Below, in pieces: positions 7,270-15,567 of a stretch of DNA of 64,000 nucleotides. Origin of the DNA: Bacillus sp. V2I10. Its GTDB lineage: Bacteria > Bacillota > Bacilli > Bacillales > Bacillaceae. The notes below the pieces were generated by a model. It searched no databases. It was not told the DNA's origin and saw only the letters and a list, made by a program, of their open reading frames with translations. How positions within the stretch are numbered: position 1 is the first letter of the stretch; each line of letters begins with the position of its first letter. Made by a program: the position numbers and the translations under genes. The DNA lies in contig NZ_JAUSYV010000001.1 of NCBI RefSeq assembly GCF_030817055.1, forward strand, positions 5,170,001-5,234,000, read 5' to 3'.

Positions 7270-9337
7270 GGTGGCTTATGCCTCCTTCAGACCTGGCAAT
7301 ATACGGCGCCTCGTGCAATGTGGTCTTCTTGTTGGTCAATACCTTTATCCATATGCGGATGGCCGAAATCAAGACGGCGATTACTACAAGCATAAAGATG
7401 GCGCAAAGAGCTGCATCAACGTAATCATTTATCAATACCTGCTTCATCTGAGCGGCATTTGCAGCAGGGGCGAGTACCTCTCCTTTATCAAGCGCACCCT
7501 TAAACAGATTTGCATGTGATAAGAATCCTATTTTCGGATTTTCATGGAAAAGCTTTTGCCATCCGGCTGTCATCGTTACGATTAAAATCCATGTCGTCGG
7601 AACAAGTGTAATCCAAACGTATGCTTTTTTGCCCATTTTGAAAAGAATCGTCGTTCCAAGCAGCAATGCAATTCCTGCCAGCATCTGATTGGCAATACCG
7701 AACAGCGGCCAGAGTGTGTTGATTCCGCCTAACGGATCGATAACACCCTGATAGAGGAAATATCCCCAGCCAAAAACACAAAGTGCGGTAGCAAGAATAT
7801 TGGCCGGAAGATATTCTGTTCTGGCCAAAGGTTTATAGATATGACCCAATAAATCCTGTATCATAAAGCGCCCAACCCGGGTTCCTGCATCAATTGTTGT
7901 CAGAATAAATAAGGCTTCGAACAAAATGGCGAAATGATACCAGAAGGCCATAAGCGCTTTACCGCCAATGACTTCAGAAAAGATATAAGCCATTCCGATT
8001 GCAAGAGTTGGAGCTCCTCCAGTTCTTGAGAGAACCGTTTCTTCTCCAACATCATCTGCAAGCGCTGTCAAATCATCCGGCGTGATCGTATAGCCCCAGC
8101 TTGAAACGGTTGTTGCCGCTTGTACAGCTTCCGTCCCAATCAGTGCTGGCGGACTATTTATAGCGAAATAGATACCCGGCGTAAGAACACAGGCAGCAAT
8201 CATCGCCATAACAGCGACAAAAGATTCTGTAAGCATCGCGCCATATCCGATTGGACGGGCATGCGATTCTCTTTCGATCATTTTCGGCGTTGTGCCCGAA
8301 GATACTAAAGCATGGAAGCCGGAAACAGCACCGCATGCAATCGTGATAAATAAAAACGGAAACATATTTCCTGCAAATACAGGTCCTGTACCATCTACAA
8401 ATGGTGTAACAGACGGCATCTGCAGGTCTGGAGCTACAACGATGATTCCAAGTGCGAGACCGACAATGGTTCCGACTTTCAGGAATGTACTTAGATAATC
8501 CCTTGGCGCAAGCAGGAGCCAAACCGGCAAAACAGACGCTATGAAACCGTATACAATCATTAAAATAGCAATTGTTTCGCCTTTATATGTAAATAGCTTT
8601 GCAAGTTCCGGTGTTTCCGCAACGTACTGTCCAAGGAAGATCGATAATAGAAGAAGCACGACACCGATAACTGAACCTTCCCCCACTCTTCCCGGGCGAA
8701 TATACCTCATGTAAACGCCCATAAATACAGCAATTGGAATCGTTGCTGCGATTGTAAACATTCCCCACGGACTTCCTACAAGCGCTTTCACCACAACGAG
8801 AGCCAAAACTGCTAATAAAATAATCATAATACCTAAAATACCTACCATGGCTATGATTCCCGTTATCGGACCCATTTCTTCTTTAATCATTTCCCCTAAT
8901 GATTTTCCTTTTCGGCGCATTGAACCGAACAAAATAATGAAATCCTGTACGGCCCCTGCAAGGATAACGCCGACGATAATCCAGATCGTACCCGGCAAAT
9001 ACCCCATTTGTGCAGCAAGTATAGGCCCTACAAGCGGCCCTGCTCCCGCGATCGCTGCAAAGTGATGACCAAACAATACCCATTTGTTGGTCGGCACATA
9101 ATCCTTGCCGTCATTGTGTGTTTCTGCAGGTGTTTCCCGCTTATCATCAAGCTCAAACACCTTGCCCGCAATAAAACGGCTGTAAAAACGGTATGCAACC
9201 GCATACGAACAAACTGCAGCTGTCAGCAGCCAAATTGCATTAATGCTCTCCCCCTGATTGAGAGCGATGACTGCAAATCCAGCTGCTCCCAGTGCAGAGA
9301 CTAACCCCCAAATAATAATAGACCTCAAAGCCTTCAT
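7262..9337 (-). CDS. cstA: Carbon starvation protein CstA, long form
   Basis: A 691-residue polytopic membrane carrier of the CstA family, which imports peptides and/or pyruvate when good carbon sources run out. Signature stretches are WVLFGHHFAAIAGAGPLVGP, ILAGAVQDFIILFGSMRRKG and ITIACGAVSGFHALVSSGTT; many hydrophobic segments follow. Its length matches E. coli CstA (701). The third in-frame ATG (9337) is taken as start because AAGGG lies nine bases before it, while the most upstream ATG (9364) has no site. A minus-strand TATAAT at 9369-9374 fits a promoter with a short leader. Its partner YbdD-like gene overlaps downstream. A second, 483-residue paralogue lies near 61-62.4 kb. Confidence 0.92.
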   Translation of the reverse strand: MKALRSIIIWGLVSALGAAGFAVIALNQGESINAIWLLTAAVCSYAVAYRFYSRFIAGKVFELDDKRETPAETHNDGKDYVPTNKWVLFGHHFAAIAGAGPLVGPILAAQMGYLPGTIWIIVGVILAGAVQDFIILFGSMRRKGKSLGEMIKEEMGPITGIIAMVGILGIMIILLAVLALVVVKALVGSPWGMFTIAATIPIAVFMGVYMRYIRPGRVGEGSVIGVVLLLLSIFLGQYVAETPELAKLFTYKGETIAILMIVYGFIASVLPVWLLLAPRDYLSTFLKVGTIVGLALGIIVVAPDLQMPSVTPFVDGTGPVFAGNMFPFLFITIACGAVSGFHALVSSGTTPKMIERESHARPIGYGAMLTESFVAVMAMIAACVLTPGIYFAINSPPALIGTEAVQAATTVSSWGYTITPDDLTALADDVGEETVLSRTGGAPTLAIGMAYIFSEVIGGKALMAFWYHFAILFEALFILTTIDAGTRVGRFMIQDLLGHIYKPLARTEYLPANILATALCVFGWGYFLYQGVIDPLGGINTLWPLFGIANQMLAGIALLLGTTILFKMGKKAYVWITLVPTTWILIVTMTAGWQKLFHENPKIGFLSHANLFKGALDKGEVLAPAANAAQMKQVLINDYVDAALCAIFMLVVIAVLISAIRIWIKVLTNKKTTLHEAPYIARSEGGISHHV

Positions 9338-9462
9338 CTGCATCATCCCTTCTGTAACATACAAACCTATTATACTTTTGTTATCTGAATTTTTAAATAA
9401 TAATTTTACTAATTTAGTAGGTTAATACTAGAATTTCAGATCAGAAGATGTGATTTAAGGCA

Positions 9463-9489
9463 TAAAAAAACCACAGTACCTACTGTGGT
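9463..9489 (-). terminator. Terminator overlapping the kinB stop codon
   Basis: Perfect 8-bp stem CCACAGTA/TACTGTGG followed by seven T residues on the minus strand. The TAG stop codon of the kinase gene sits within the hairpin. Confidence 0.88.
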
Positions 9490-10748
9490 GCGCCTCTTTT
9501 CTTATTTTTCACCGGCAGGATCATGGTCACTTCTGTACCCGCACCAAGATCGCTTTTATAAGCTACTCTTCCTTTCATGGTTTCAATAATGCGAAGCGAA
9601 ACGGTTGTTCCAAGACCGGTGCCTTTATCCTTGGTCGAATAAAAAACAGTGCCAATCTGGGAAAGCTGCTCCGTTGTCATCCCCTTGCCTGTATCAGATA
9701 TGACTGTATGGGCATGGCCGTTTTTCAAATAGAGCTGTATTCGGACCCTCCCGCCTCCAGGAGTTGCTTCGATTGCATTTTTAATGAAATTTACCAGTGC
9801 CTGCTTCAGCTGGCTTCGATCTGTTTCAACATAAAGGCCCGGCTGCAGCTGGCAGGATAACTTAACTCCTTGCTTGACCGCAAGTGCATTTAATAAATAG
9901 ACGACATCCTGAATAACTTCTGAGAGCTGAAATTCTTCAATTTTTTTAAGCTTAGGCTTAGCAAAATTAAGATAATCATTCAGAATGGACTCTGCTCTGC
10001 CAAGCTCACTCAAAATTAAACGCATATATTGTTCTTCGGTCTTCTTTTCTTTTTCCATCAGCTGCAAAAACCCTTTTACAACGGTTAATGGATTTCGGAC
10101 TTCATGTGCGATGGATGCAGCAAGCTCACCAATCGTGTTCAGCTTTTCAGTCCGGATAATCTCCTGCTTCATCATTTTCCTGTCAATGCCAGCTTCAAGC
10201 AGCTTAGCAGCAATCCCAATAGCGAAAACTTGTAAAGTTCCGAAGATAAACACATATAATAACAGCTCCCTGCTGCTGCTGAAGGTGAAATCAGATGTGA
10301 TTAAAAAAGAAAGCAGAATGAAAAGCTGGACAACAGCTGGCCAGAATCCAATAAGGATAGAAAGCTGAATTCTTTTTTTAGGCTTGTACTTTCTAAAACG
10401 CTTTGAAAATAGGAACGGTCCAATCAATGCAAGGAAGGCGCTTATATATCCAAAAACAAGCGCTTCCCCGCCTATGTATGTTCTGGCGAGCAGAATGAAA
10501 AAGAAAACAATCAGGCCTGAAGCAGGGCCTCCATACAACAATGCAAGCACCATTGGGACATACCTTAAATCCCAATAAAGACCGTAATCATAAAACGAGA
10601 AAATCATGCACAAAAAGGCAGAGATTCCGTATATAACTCCGGAGAAATAAGGAGATGCCGTAATGCGCTTGTTTTCAAAAATAACCGTATAAATTAAGAC
10701 AGGAACCAAAACGATTAAAACATGTAATGTTAATTTCTCTGCGAGCAT
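9480..10748 (-). CDS. kinB: KinB-type sporulation sensor histidine kinase
   Basis: A 422-residue membrane histidine kinase. About six hydrophobic segments fill residues 1-190, without an extracellular sensor domain. The dimerisation/phosphoacceptor helix follows (ASIAHEVRNPLTVVKGFLQL, His at about 215), then the HATPase domain with N box NFIKNAIEATP, DTGKGM and GTGLG. Length (B. subtilis KinB 428), topology and the H-box wording match KinB, which feeds phosphate through Spo0F/Spo0B to Spo0A to start sporulation. GGGG precedes the ATG. It is monocistronic, with a terminator straddling the stop codon. A Spo0A-box-like site lies 39 bases upstream. Another 5-6 TM kinase of this group is possible. 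Confidence 0.82.
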   Translation of the reverse strand: MLAEKLTLHVLIVLVPVLIYTVIFENKRITASPYFSGVIYGISAFLCMIFSFYDYGLYWDLRYVPMVLALLYGGPASGLIVFFFILLARTYIGGEALVFGYISAFLALIGPFLFSKRFRKYKPKKRIQLSILIGFWPAVVQLFILLSFLITSDFTFSSSRELLLYVFIFGTLQVFAIGIAAKLLEAGIDRKMMKQEIIRTEKLNTIGELAASIAHEVRNPLTVVKGFLQLMEKEKKTEEQYMRLILSELGRAESILNDYLNFAKPKLKKIEEFQLSEVIQDVVYLLNALAVKQGVKLSCQLQPGLYVETDRSQLKQALVNFIKNAIEATPGGGRVRIQLYLKNGHAHTVISDTGKGMTTEQLSQIGTVFYSTKDKGTGLGTTVSLRIIETMKGRVAYKSDLGAGTEVTMILPVKNKKRGAPQ

Positions 10749-10786
10749 CGTATTTTCCCCAATTATATTTGTGTATTGAGTTGATA

Positions 10787-10795
10787 TTCGACAAA
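10787..10795 (-). promoter_or_regulatory. Candidate Spo0A box upstream of kinB
   Basis: The minus strand reads TTTGTCGAA, a full match to the Spo0A-binding consensus TTTGTCRAA, 39 bases before the kinB start codon. A 9-mer match can occur by chance; its position before a sporulation kinase raises its likelihood. Confidence 0.45.
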
Positions 10796-10908
10796 AATCG
10801 CATAACTCCTCTTTGTTTTTTTAATGAACCTTATATTTAAACAAACGTTTATTAAATGTTTTAACCCGCAGTAAAACAGGTATCTGTACATACATGGAGG
10901 TGATTGGC

Positions 10909-11094
10909 GTGACAGATAAAAAAACGAAACAAAAACAAGATAATCCCGAGCAGATACCAGGCCGTGACGGAAAAACACTTATTGAACGGGAAAATGAAAT
11001 GACCGTTGACGCTATCCCAACCGAAGAGGTAAAAATCGGACTTCAGGATGAAAAAAAGAAACATAAAACAAAGGATCAATCTTCAAGTGATTAA
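10909..11094 (+). CDS. Small charged hypothetical protein, 61 residues
   Basis: A short hydrophilic protein rich in Lys, Glu, Asp and Gln, with no membrane segment and probably disordered. The GTG at 10909 is chosen because GGAGGTGAT lies just before it; an upstream in-frame ATG would place that site inside the gene. Sequence features are a Lys-rich start (TDKKTKQKQDN), GRDGKTLIERENEMTVDAIP in the middle and a KKKHKTKDQSSSD tail. I do not recognise a family. It is divergent from kinB and convergent with the symporter pair. Confidence 0.65.
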   Translation: MTDKKTKQKQDNPEQIPGRDGKTLIERENEMTVDAIPTEEVKIGLQDEKKKHKTKDQSSSD

Positions 11095-11097
11095 TTT

Positions 11098-11180
11098 TTC
11101 AGCGAGATTTTTTCAGCCGTTTTTCTAATTCTTTCAGCCATTGTTTTTTTCAGCCGGCGCTTTTTTGTTCAGCCCGATTC
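11098..11180. repeat. Degenerate direct repeats built on TTTCAGCC
   Basis: Five units of roughly 16-22 bp each begin (T)TTCAGC(C/G): near 11098, 11118, 11141, 11156 and 11176. Spacers are T-rich. A similar cluster sits at 43455-43570. Both lie between genes and are not coding. Confidence 0.6.
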
Positions 11181-11281
11181 TTTCTTTTGCATCTGATATA
11201 CATGTTCTCAGCTTATATTCTTCTGTTTCAAACAGATCTTTTTAACCCGGAATCTCTCTTTATTTCTCACTATTCTTATAC

Positions 11282-11315
11282 AAAAACCCTCCCGCTTCAA
11301 AGCGGGAGGGTTTTT
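11282..11315 (-). terminator. Bidirectional intrinsic terminator
   Basis: A 15-bp perfect inverted repeat, AAAAACCCTCCCGCT with its complement, around a four-base loop. It ends the ywcBA operon on the minus strand and could also stop transcription of the small plus-strand gene. Confidence 0.92.
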
Positions 11316-11320
11316 ATGAC

Positions 11321-12850
11321 TTATTTCATTCCAGTATTAGCCTTCACAAGAATCTCATCAAATTTCTTCGCATCTTCTTTCTTGCTTGAAACGATGGTTC
11401 CGATGTAAGCACCAAGGAATCCAAGCGGGATTGAAACGATACCCGGATTAGACAGGCTGAACAAAGGATCTCCAACAAAAATGGCTGCTCCTGCTTCTGG
11501 TGACCATACATTCGGGCTTATAGCTACAAGAATTAAAGAACTGAACAAACCAGTCAGCATACCTGTAACAGCGCCGGCTGTATTAAACCGTTTCCAGAAA
11601 ATCGTCAGCAGGAGAATTGGCAAATTGGCGCTTGCCGCGACAGCAAAGGCCAGTGCGACTAAAAATGCAACGTTCATGTTCTGCGCAAACAATGCGAGAA
11701 GAATTGAAAGAACCGCCACACCGATAGATGCCCACCTGGCTGCGACAACCTGCTCTTTCTCAGTTGCTTCTCCGCGGCGAAGAATATGGCTGTAAAAGTC
11801 ATGCGCAAATGCAGAAGCAGCTGATAGCACGAGTCCCGCTACAACAGCGAGTATTGTTGCGAATGCTACTGCCGAAACAAAGGCAAATAAGAAATCCCCG
11901 CCAATCGCTTCTGCAAGCAATGGCGCTGCCATGTTCCCAGCTGAGTTTGCAGCTACAATATTGTCATAGCCAACAAACGCTGCAGCTCCTAAACCTAAAA
12001 AGACAGTCATCACATAAAACGCACCGATAATCCATGTTGCATATACAACAGATTTACGTGCTGTAATGGCATCCTTCACTGTAAAGAAACGAATCAGGAT
12101 ATGAGGAAGTCCGGCCGTTCCAAGAACAAGCGCCAGATTCAGCGAAATCGTATCAAGCGGATTCTTAAACTTATTCCCCGGATTCAAAAAGCTTTCACCA
12201 AGCGGCGTCGCCGTCTGCATCTCAGAGAACATTTTCATGATGCTGAAATCAAATTTAGCAAACACAATAACTGAGATTATAAATGTACCTATCATAAGAA
12301 GAACAGCTTTTACAATCTGCACCCAGCTCGTTGCAGTCATTCCTCCGAATACCACATAGATTGTCATCAGAGTGCCAACAATCAGAACTGAATACACATA
12401 TTCAATGCCAAGGAGAAGATGAATAAGCCCTCCCGCTCCCACTAACTGAGCAATCATATAAAAGATTGAAATAGAAATCGTATTCAGAGCAGCTACACCG
12501 CGCACTTTACTGTTATTAAACCTTGCTGCTATCATGTCAGCCATTGTATACTTCCCCAAATTCCGAAGGGGCTCAGCCACTATGTATAACACCACAAGAT
12601 ATGCAACTAAAAATCCTATGCTGTAAAAGAAACCATCAAATCCCGAGAGCGCTATCATTCCGGCGATCCCTAAAAAAGAAGCAGCGGACATATAATCGCC
12701 AGCGATAGCCAGTCCGTTTTGAAAGCCGGTTAAACTGCTGTCTGCGGTGTAAAAATCACTGGTTGTCTTTGTGCGCTTTGAGGCAAAATAGGTAATAAAT
12801 AATGTCATAATAACGATTGCCAAAAAGAGAGAGAATGCCAGCATGTTCAT
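11321..12850 (-). CDS. ywcA: Sodium:solute symporter (ActP/YwcA-like)
   Basis: A 509-residue carrier of the SSS (solute:sodium symporter) family with about 13 membrane segments. The start MNMLAFSLFLAIVIMTLFIT and the stretch FQNGLAIAGDYMSAASFLGI, a sodium-site region, match the acetate permease ActP/YwcA branch. Near residues 330-350 is AFATILAVVAGLVLSAASAFAHDFYSH, also typical. Likely substrate is acetate or another short monocarboxylate. GGAGG lies nine bases before the ATG. It follows a DUF485 protein gene after 15 bases, the same order as ywcB-ywcA in B. subtilis and yjcH-actP in E. coli. A strong terminator follows. Confidence 0.9.
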   Translation of the reverse strand: MNMLAFSLFLAIVIMTLFITYFASKRTKTTSDFYTADSSLTGFQNGLAIAGDYMSAASFLGIAGMIALSGFDGFFYSIGFLVAYLVVLYIVAEPLRNLGKYTMADMIAARFNNSKVRGVAALNTISISIFYMIAQLVGAGGLIHLLLGIEYVYSVLIVGTLMTIYVVFGGMTATSWVQIVKAVLLMIGTFIISVIVFAKFDFSIMKMFSEMQTATPLGESFLNPGNKFKNPLDTISLNLALVLGTAGLPHILIRFFTVKDAITARKSVVYATWIIGAFYVMTVFLGLGAAAFVGYDNIVAANSAGNMAAPLLAEAIGGDFLFAFVSAVAFATILAVVAGLVLSAASAFAHDFYSHILRRGEATEKEQVVAARWASIGVAVLSILLALFAQNMNVAFLVALAFAVAASANLPILLLTIFWKRFNTAGAVTGMLTGLFSSLILVAISPNVWSPEAGAAIFVGDPLFSLSNPGIVSIPLGFLGAYIGTIVSSKKEDAKKFDEILVKANTGMK

Positions 12851-12865
12851 TGTAAGTTTCCTCCT

Positions 12866-13198
12866 TTACCTTCTTGCTTCAGCTTTGATTTCTTCAACCA
12901 TCTGATCAAACTTCTTTGCCCGGCTGGAATAAAGCATGCACAGCGTCCAAGTCATAATAAATTGGGCAAAGGCAAATACCCATGCCCAGCTGATCGCGCC
13001 GACTGCATACTCATTCAGTACGGTTGAATAGGCCGTTAACACCGGCAGTGTAAAATAAAATGCTAAAAAAAATAATGACATTGGCAAGATGAAATTTCGT
13101 TTTGCCTGAAGCAGTTTTTGAAAGGATTCCGACTGAACAATTTTGGTGTAATCTACTGAGGACTGTGCGGACTTCAATTGTTGTTCTTCATTACTCAC
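12866..13198 (-). CDS. ywcB: DUF485 membrane protein (YwcB/YjcH-like)
   Basis: A 110-residue protein with two hydrophobic segments (ILPMSLFFLAFYFTLPVLTA and WAWVFAFAQFIMTWTLCMLY) separated by a short loop, and charged ends. This is the DUF485 pattern; such proteins are encoded directly upstream of ActP-type symporters, as here, and probably assist the carrier. The GTG at 13198 is the start, with GGGGGA upstream. It is first in the operon. The 230-base gap before it also carries the divergent promoter of the NaiP-like gene. Confidence 0.86.
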   Translation of the reverse strand: MSNEEQQLKSAQSSVDYTKIVQSESFQKLLQAKRNFILPMSLFFLAFYFTLPVLTAYSTVLNEYAVGAISWAWVFAFAQFIMTWTLCMLYSSRAKKFDQMVEEIKAEARR

Positions 13199-13331
13199 TA
13201 TTAGTTCCCCCTTAGTTAAAAGTTTGTAAAAAAACCCAAACCTCCTTTAATTCCAAATTTTCACACTCTCATTATATATTTATCTGAAAAGTATGTAAAT
13301 TTAGTTATCTTATTTTTTAAAAATAACCTTC

Positions 13332-13359
13332 TTTAGACTCATTCAAAGATAGATATAAT
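13332..13359 (+). promoter_or_regulatory. Probable sigma-A promoter of the naiP-like gene
   Basis: TTTAGA (-35-like), a 16-base spacer and a perfect TATAAT, ending 70 bases before the start codon. The -35 element is only a fair match. Confidence 0.55.
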
Positions 13360-13429
13360 TCAGAAGGTAGACTAAAATAAGAAAGATTACTGCATTCTAT
13401 TATCGGTGAAAGCTGTTAAGGAGGATACG

Positions 13430-14635
13430 ATGGAGAAAAAGAATACACTTCCAACCCGAAAACTGCTTGGAATTGCAGGACTTGGCTGGCTTTTTGATGC
13501 CATGGATGTTGGAATGCTCTCATTTATTATAGCGGCGCTTCAATCTGAATGGGATTTAAGCCTTAAACAAATGGCCTGGATCGGCAGCATGAATTCTATC
13601 GGAATGGCTGTTGGCGCCCTCGTGTTTGGATTATTGTCTGACCGAATTGGAAGGAAACATGTCTTTATTATTACCTTGCTTCTCTTTTCAGTCGGAAGCG
13701 GACTGTCTGCTTTCACAACTACATTGACCGCCTTCCTCATATTAAGGTTTTTTGTTGGAATGGGGCTTGGAGGAGAACTTCCTGTTGCATCAACTCTCGT
13801 GTCTGAAAGTGTAGCACCTGAAAAACGGGGAAGAATTGTTGTCCTGCTCGAAAGCTTCTGGGCTGCAGGCTGGCTTATTGCCGCTCTTATCTCTTATTTC
13901 ATCATTCCAAGCTACGGATGGCAAATGGCTCTGCTTCTAAGTGCATTGCCTGCATTTTATGCGCTGTACTTACGGATTAAACTTCCGGACTCTCCCAAGT
14001 TTTTAGCGATCAAGAAAGAACAGAAGCCTTCCATTTTGGAAAATATTAAAACGGTCTGGTCTAAGGATTACATCCGTCAGACCACTATGCTTTGGATTCT
14101 TTGGTTCTGTGTTGTCTTTTCTTACTACGGCATGTTTTTATGGCTGCCAAGTGTCATGGTTCTGAAAGGCTTCAGTTTAATCAAGAGCTTTCAATATGTT
14201 CTTATCATGACCCTTGCTCAGCTTCCAGGCTATTTCACAGCAGCCTGGTTTATAGAGAAATTCGGCAGGAAGTTTGTGTTAACGACCTATTTAGTCGGAA
14301 CTGCGTTAAGTGCCTATTTCTTTGGAACGGCTGAATCTCTTACTCTGCTTCTTACATCAGGAATATTCCTGTCATTCTTCAATCTGGGAGCCTGGGGAGC
14401 GTTATACGCTTATACTCCTGAGCAATATCCGACAGCTGTTCGCGGAACAGGCGCCGGAATGGCTGCATCATTCGGACGCATTGGAGGAATTTTAGGGCCA
14501 TTGCTTGTTGGTTATCTTGTTGCCAAAGATACCTCAATGACCATGATCTTTTCAATCTTTTGTGTATCCATTCTGATCGGTGTACTGGCTGTTATCGTTC
14601 TTGGAAAAGAAACAAAAGCCAAGCAGCTGTTTTAA
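13430..14635 (+). CDS. naiP: MFS transporter, NaiP-like (probable niacin uptake)
   Basis: A 401-residue, 12-segment major facilitator protein. The start LPTRKLLGIAGLGWLFDAMD, the loop motif GLLSDRIGRKHVF and the MGLGGELPVASTLVSESVAP stretch closely resemble B. subtilis NaiP (YceI), the niacin permease. Length is the same. The ATG at 13430 follows AAGGAGG directly; an upstream in-frame GTG lacks a site. Niacin uptake would fit the pncA/pncB/nadD/nadE salvage operon 30 kb away, but no NrtR-like palindrome was seen before this gene. Benzoate or other aromatic-acid carriers are close relatives, so the substrate is inferred. It is followed by a structured intergenic repeat. Confidence 0.85.
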   Translation: MEKKNTLPTRKLLGIAGLGWLFDAMDVGMLSFIIAALQSEWDLSLKQMAWIGSMNSIGMAVGALVFGLLSDRIGRKHVFIITLLLFSVGSGLSAFTTTLTAFLILRFFVGMGLGGELPVASTLVSESVAPEKRGRIVVLLESFWAAGWLIAALISYFIIPSYGWQMALLLSALPAFYALYLRIKLPDSPKFLAIKKEQKPSILENIKTVWSKDYIRQTTMLWILWFCVVFSYYGMFLWLPSVMVLKGFSLIKSFQYVLIMTLAQLPGYFTAAWFIEKFGRKFVLTTYLVGTALSAYFFGTAESLTLLLTSGIFLSFFNLGAWGALYAYTPEQYPTAVRGTGAGMAASFGRIGGILGPLLVGYLVAKDTSMTMIFSIFCVSILIGVLAVIVLGKETKAKQLF

Positions 14636-14637
14636 CT

Positions 14638-14766
14638 GAACAAAAGCGCAAGCGCCTTGGTCAGATCCGACAGGCAGATAAGAATCCGACAGAAAAGTCC
14701 GGGTTTGACTTTTTTGGCGGATTCGTTCTGACCGAGGATTTAGGCGCTGGAGCTGGACGTAGATAA
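14638..14766. repeat. Structured intergenic repeat, copy 1
   Basis: A ~125-bp element beginning AAAAGCGCAAGCGCC and ending GGCGCTGGAGCTGGAC. It folds into a long hairpin: AGCGCCT with AGGCGCT at the base, TGGTCAG with CTGACCG, GAATCC with GGATTC, and AAAAGTC with GACTTTT near the tip. Two diverged copies lie in the tct operon at 39328 and 39957. It follows naiP and precedes a shared terminator. Confidence 0.85.
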
Positions 14767-14817
14767 CTTTATTTCGTTATCCACAACCTATTTCCTTTTA
14801 TAATTTCCTAGACAATG

Positions 14818-14857
14818 AAAAACCCCTTCAACCTTTAAGAGTTGAAGGGGTTTTTTC
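14818..14857 (-). terminator. Bidirectional terminator between naiP and livF
   Basis: AAACCCCTTCAAC pairs with GTTGAAGGGGTTT around an eight-base loop, with A and T runs on either side. It serves the liv operon and can serve naiP. Confidence 0.92.
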
Positions 14858-14859
14858 AG

Positions 14860-15567
14860 TTAATGACCTCCCAGGTAAGCCATTTTCAGCTGATCACTTG
14901 CATTTAATTCATCTGCCGTTCCAGACAGCACAACCTTGCCTGTTTCAATGACATATACTCTATCAGCGATCGACAAAGCCATATTTGCATTTTGTTCAAC
15001 TAATAAAATGGTTGTGCCAGTTTTATTGATCTCTTCAATAATTCTGAAGATCGTTTTAACCAGCAGCGGAGCAAGTCCCATTGATGGTTCATCCAGCAGA
15101 AGAAGCTTAGGGCGCGCCATTAGCGCGCGTCCCATTGCAAGCATTTGCTGTTCCCCTCCTGATAGTGTTCCTGCCTGCTGTTTTTTGCGCTCAAGCAGCC
15201 TTGGAAAGAGTTCAAATACTTTTTCAAAATCCCTTTTGATTTCAGCTTTATCTTTGCGCAAGTAAGCTCCAAGCTCTAAATTCTCCTCAACCGTCATGTT
15301 TGCAAACACTCTGCGTCCCTCAGGAACATGTGATATTCCTTGTTTAACGATTGTTTGAGCTGCTTTTCCTGCAATTGATTTATCTTGGAAAAGCACCTCT
15401 CCCTTTTTAGGCTTTAAAAGTCCTGAAATGGTTTTTAAAAGTGTGCTCTTCCCGGCTCCATTTGCACCGATCAAGGTCACAATTTCACCTTGATTAATCT
15501 CTAGAGATACATCCTTTATTGCCTGTATATTTCCGTAGTATACATTGATTCCATCTACTTTCAGCAT
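14860..15567 (-). CDS. livF: Branched-chain amino acid ABC transporter ATPase LivF
   Basis: A 235-residue ATP-binding subunit. Walker A GANGAGKST is near residue 40, signature LSGGEQQMLAMGRALM near 134 and Walker B LLLLDEPSMGLAP near 155, the last wording being specific for LivF. VEQNANMALSIADRVYVIETG is the H-loop region with the usual LivF change of His to Gln-Asn. It powers import of Leu, Ile and Val together with LivG, the LivH/LivM channel and the LivJ binding protein. Its ATG overlaps the livG stop as TAATG, and its GAGGAGG lies inside livG. It is last in the operon. Confidence 0.95.
   Translation of the reverse strand: MLKVDGINVYYGNIQAIKDVSLEINQGEIVTLIGANGAGKSTLLKTISGLLKPKKGEVLFQDKSIAGKAAQTIVKQGISHVPEGRRVFANMTVEENLELGAYLRKDKAEIKRDFEKVFELFPRLLERKKQQAGTLSGGEQQMLAMGRALMARPKLLLLDEPSMGLAPLLVKTIFRIIEEINKTGTTILLVEQNANMALSIADRVYVIETGKVVLSGTADELNASDQLKMAYLGGH

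Noticed and set aside
8154..8522. Overlapping reading frames within cstA and many other genes as extra proteins
   Set aside because: They lie antisense to or out of frame with strongly conserved proteins, lack ribosome binding sites and show no protein-like composition.
10762..10767. TATAAT as the kinB -10 element
   Set aside because: It would leave only about seven bases of leader, inside which the ribosome binding site could not function.
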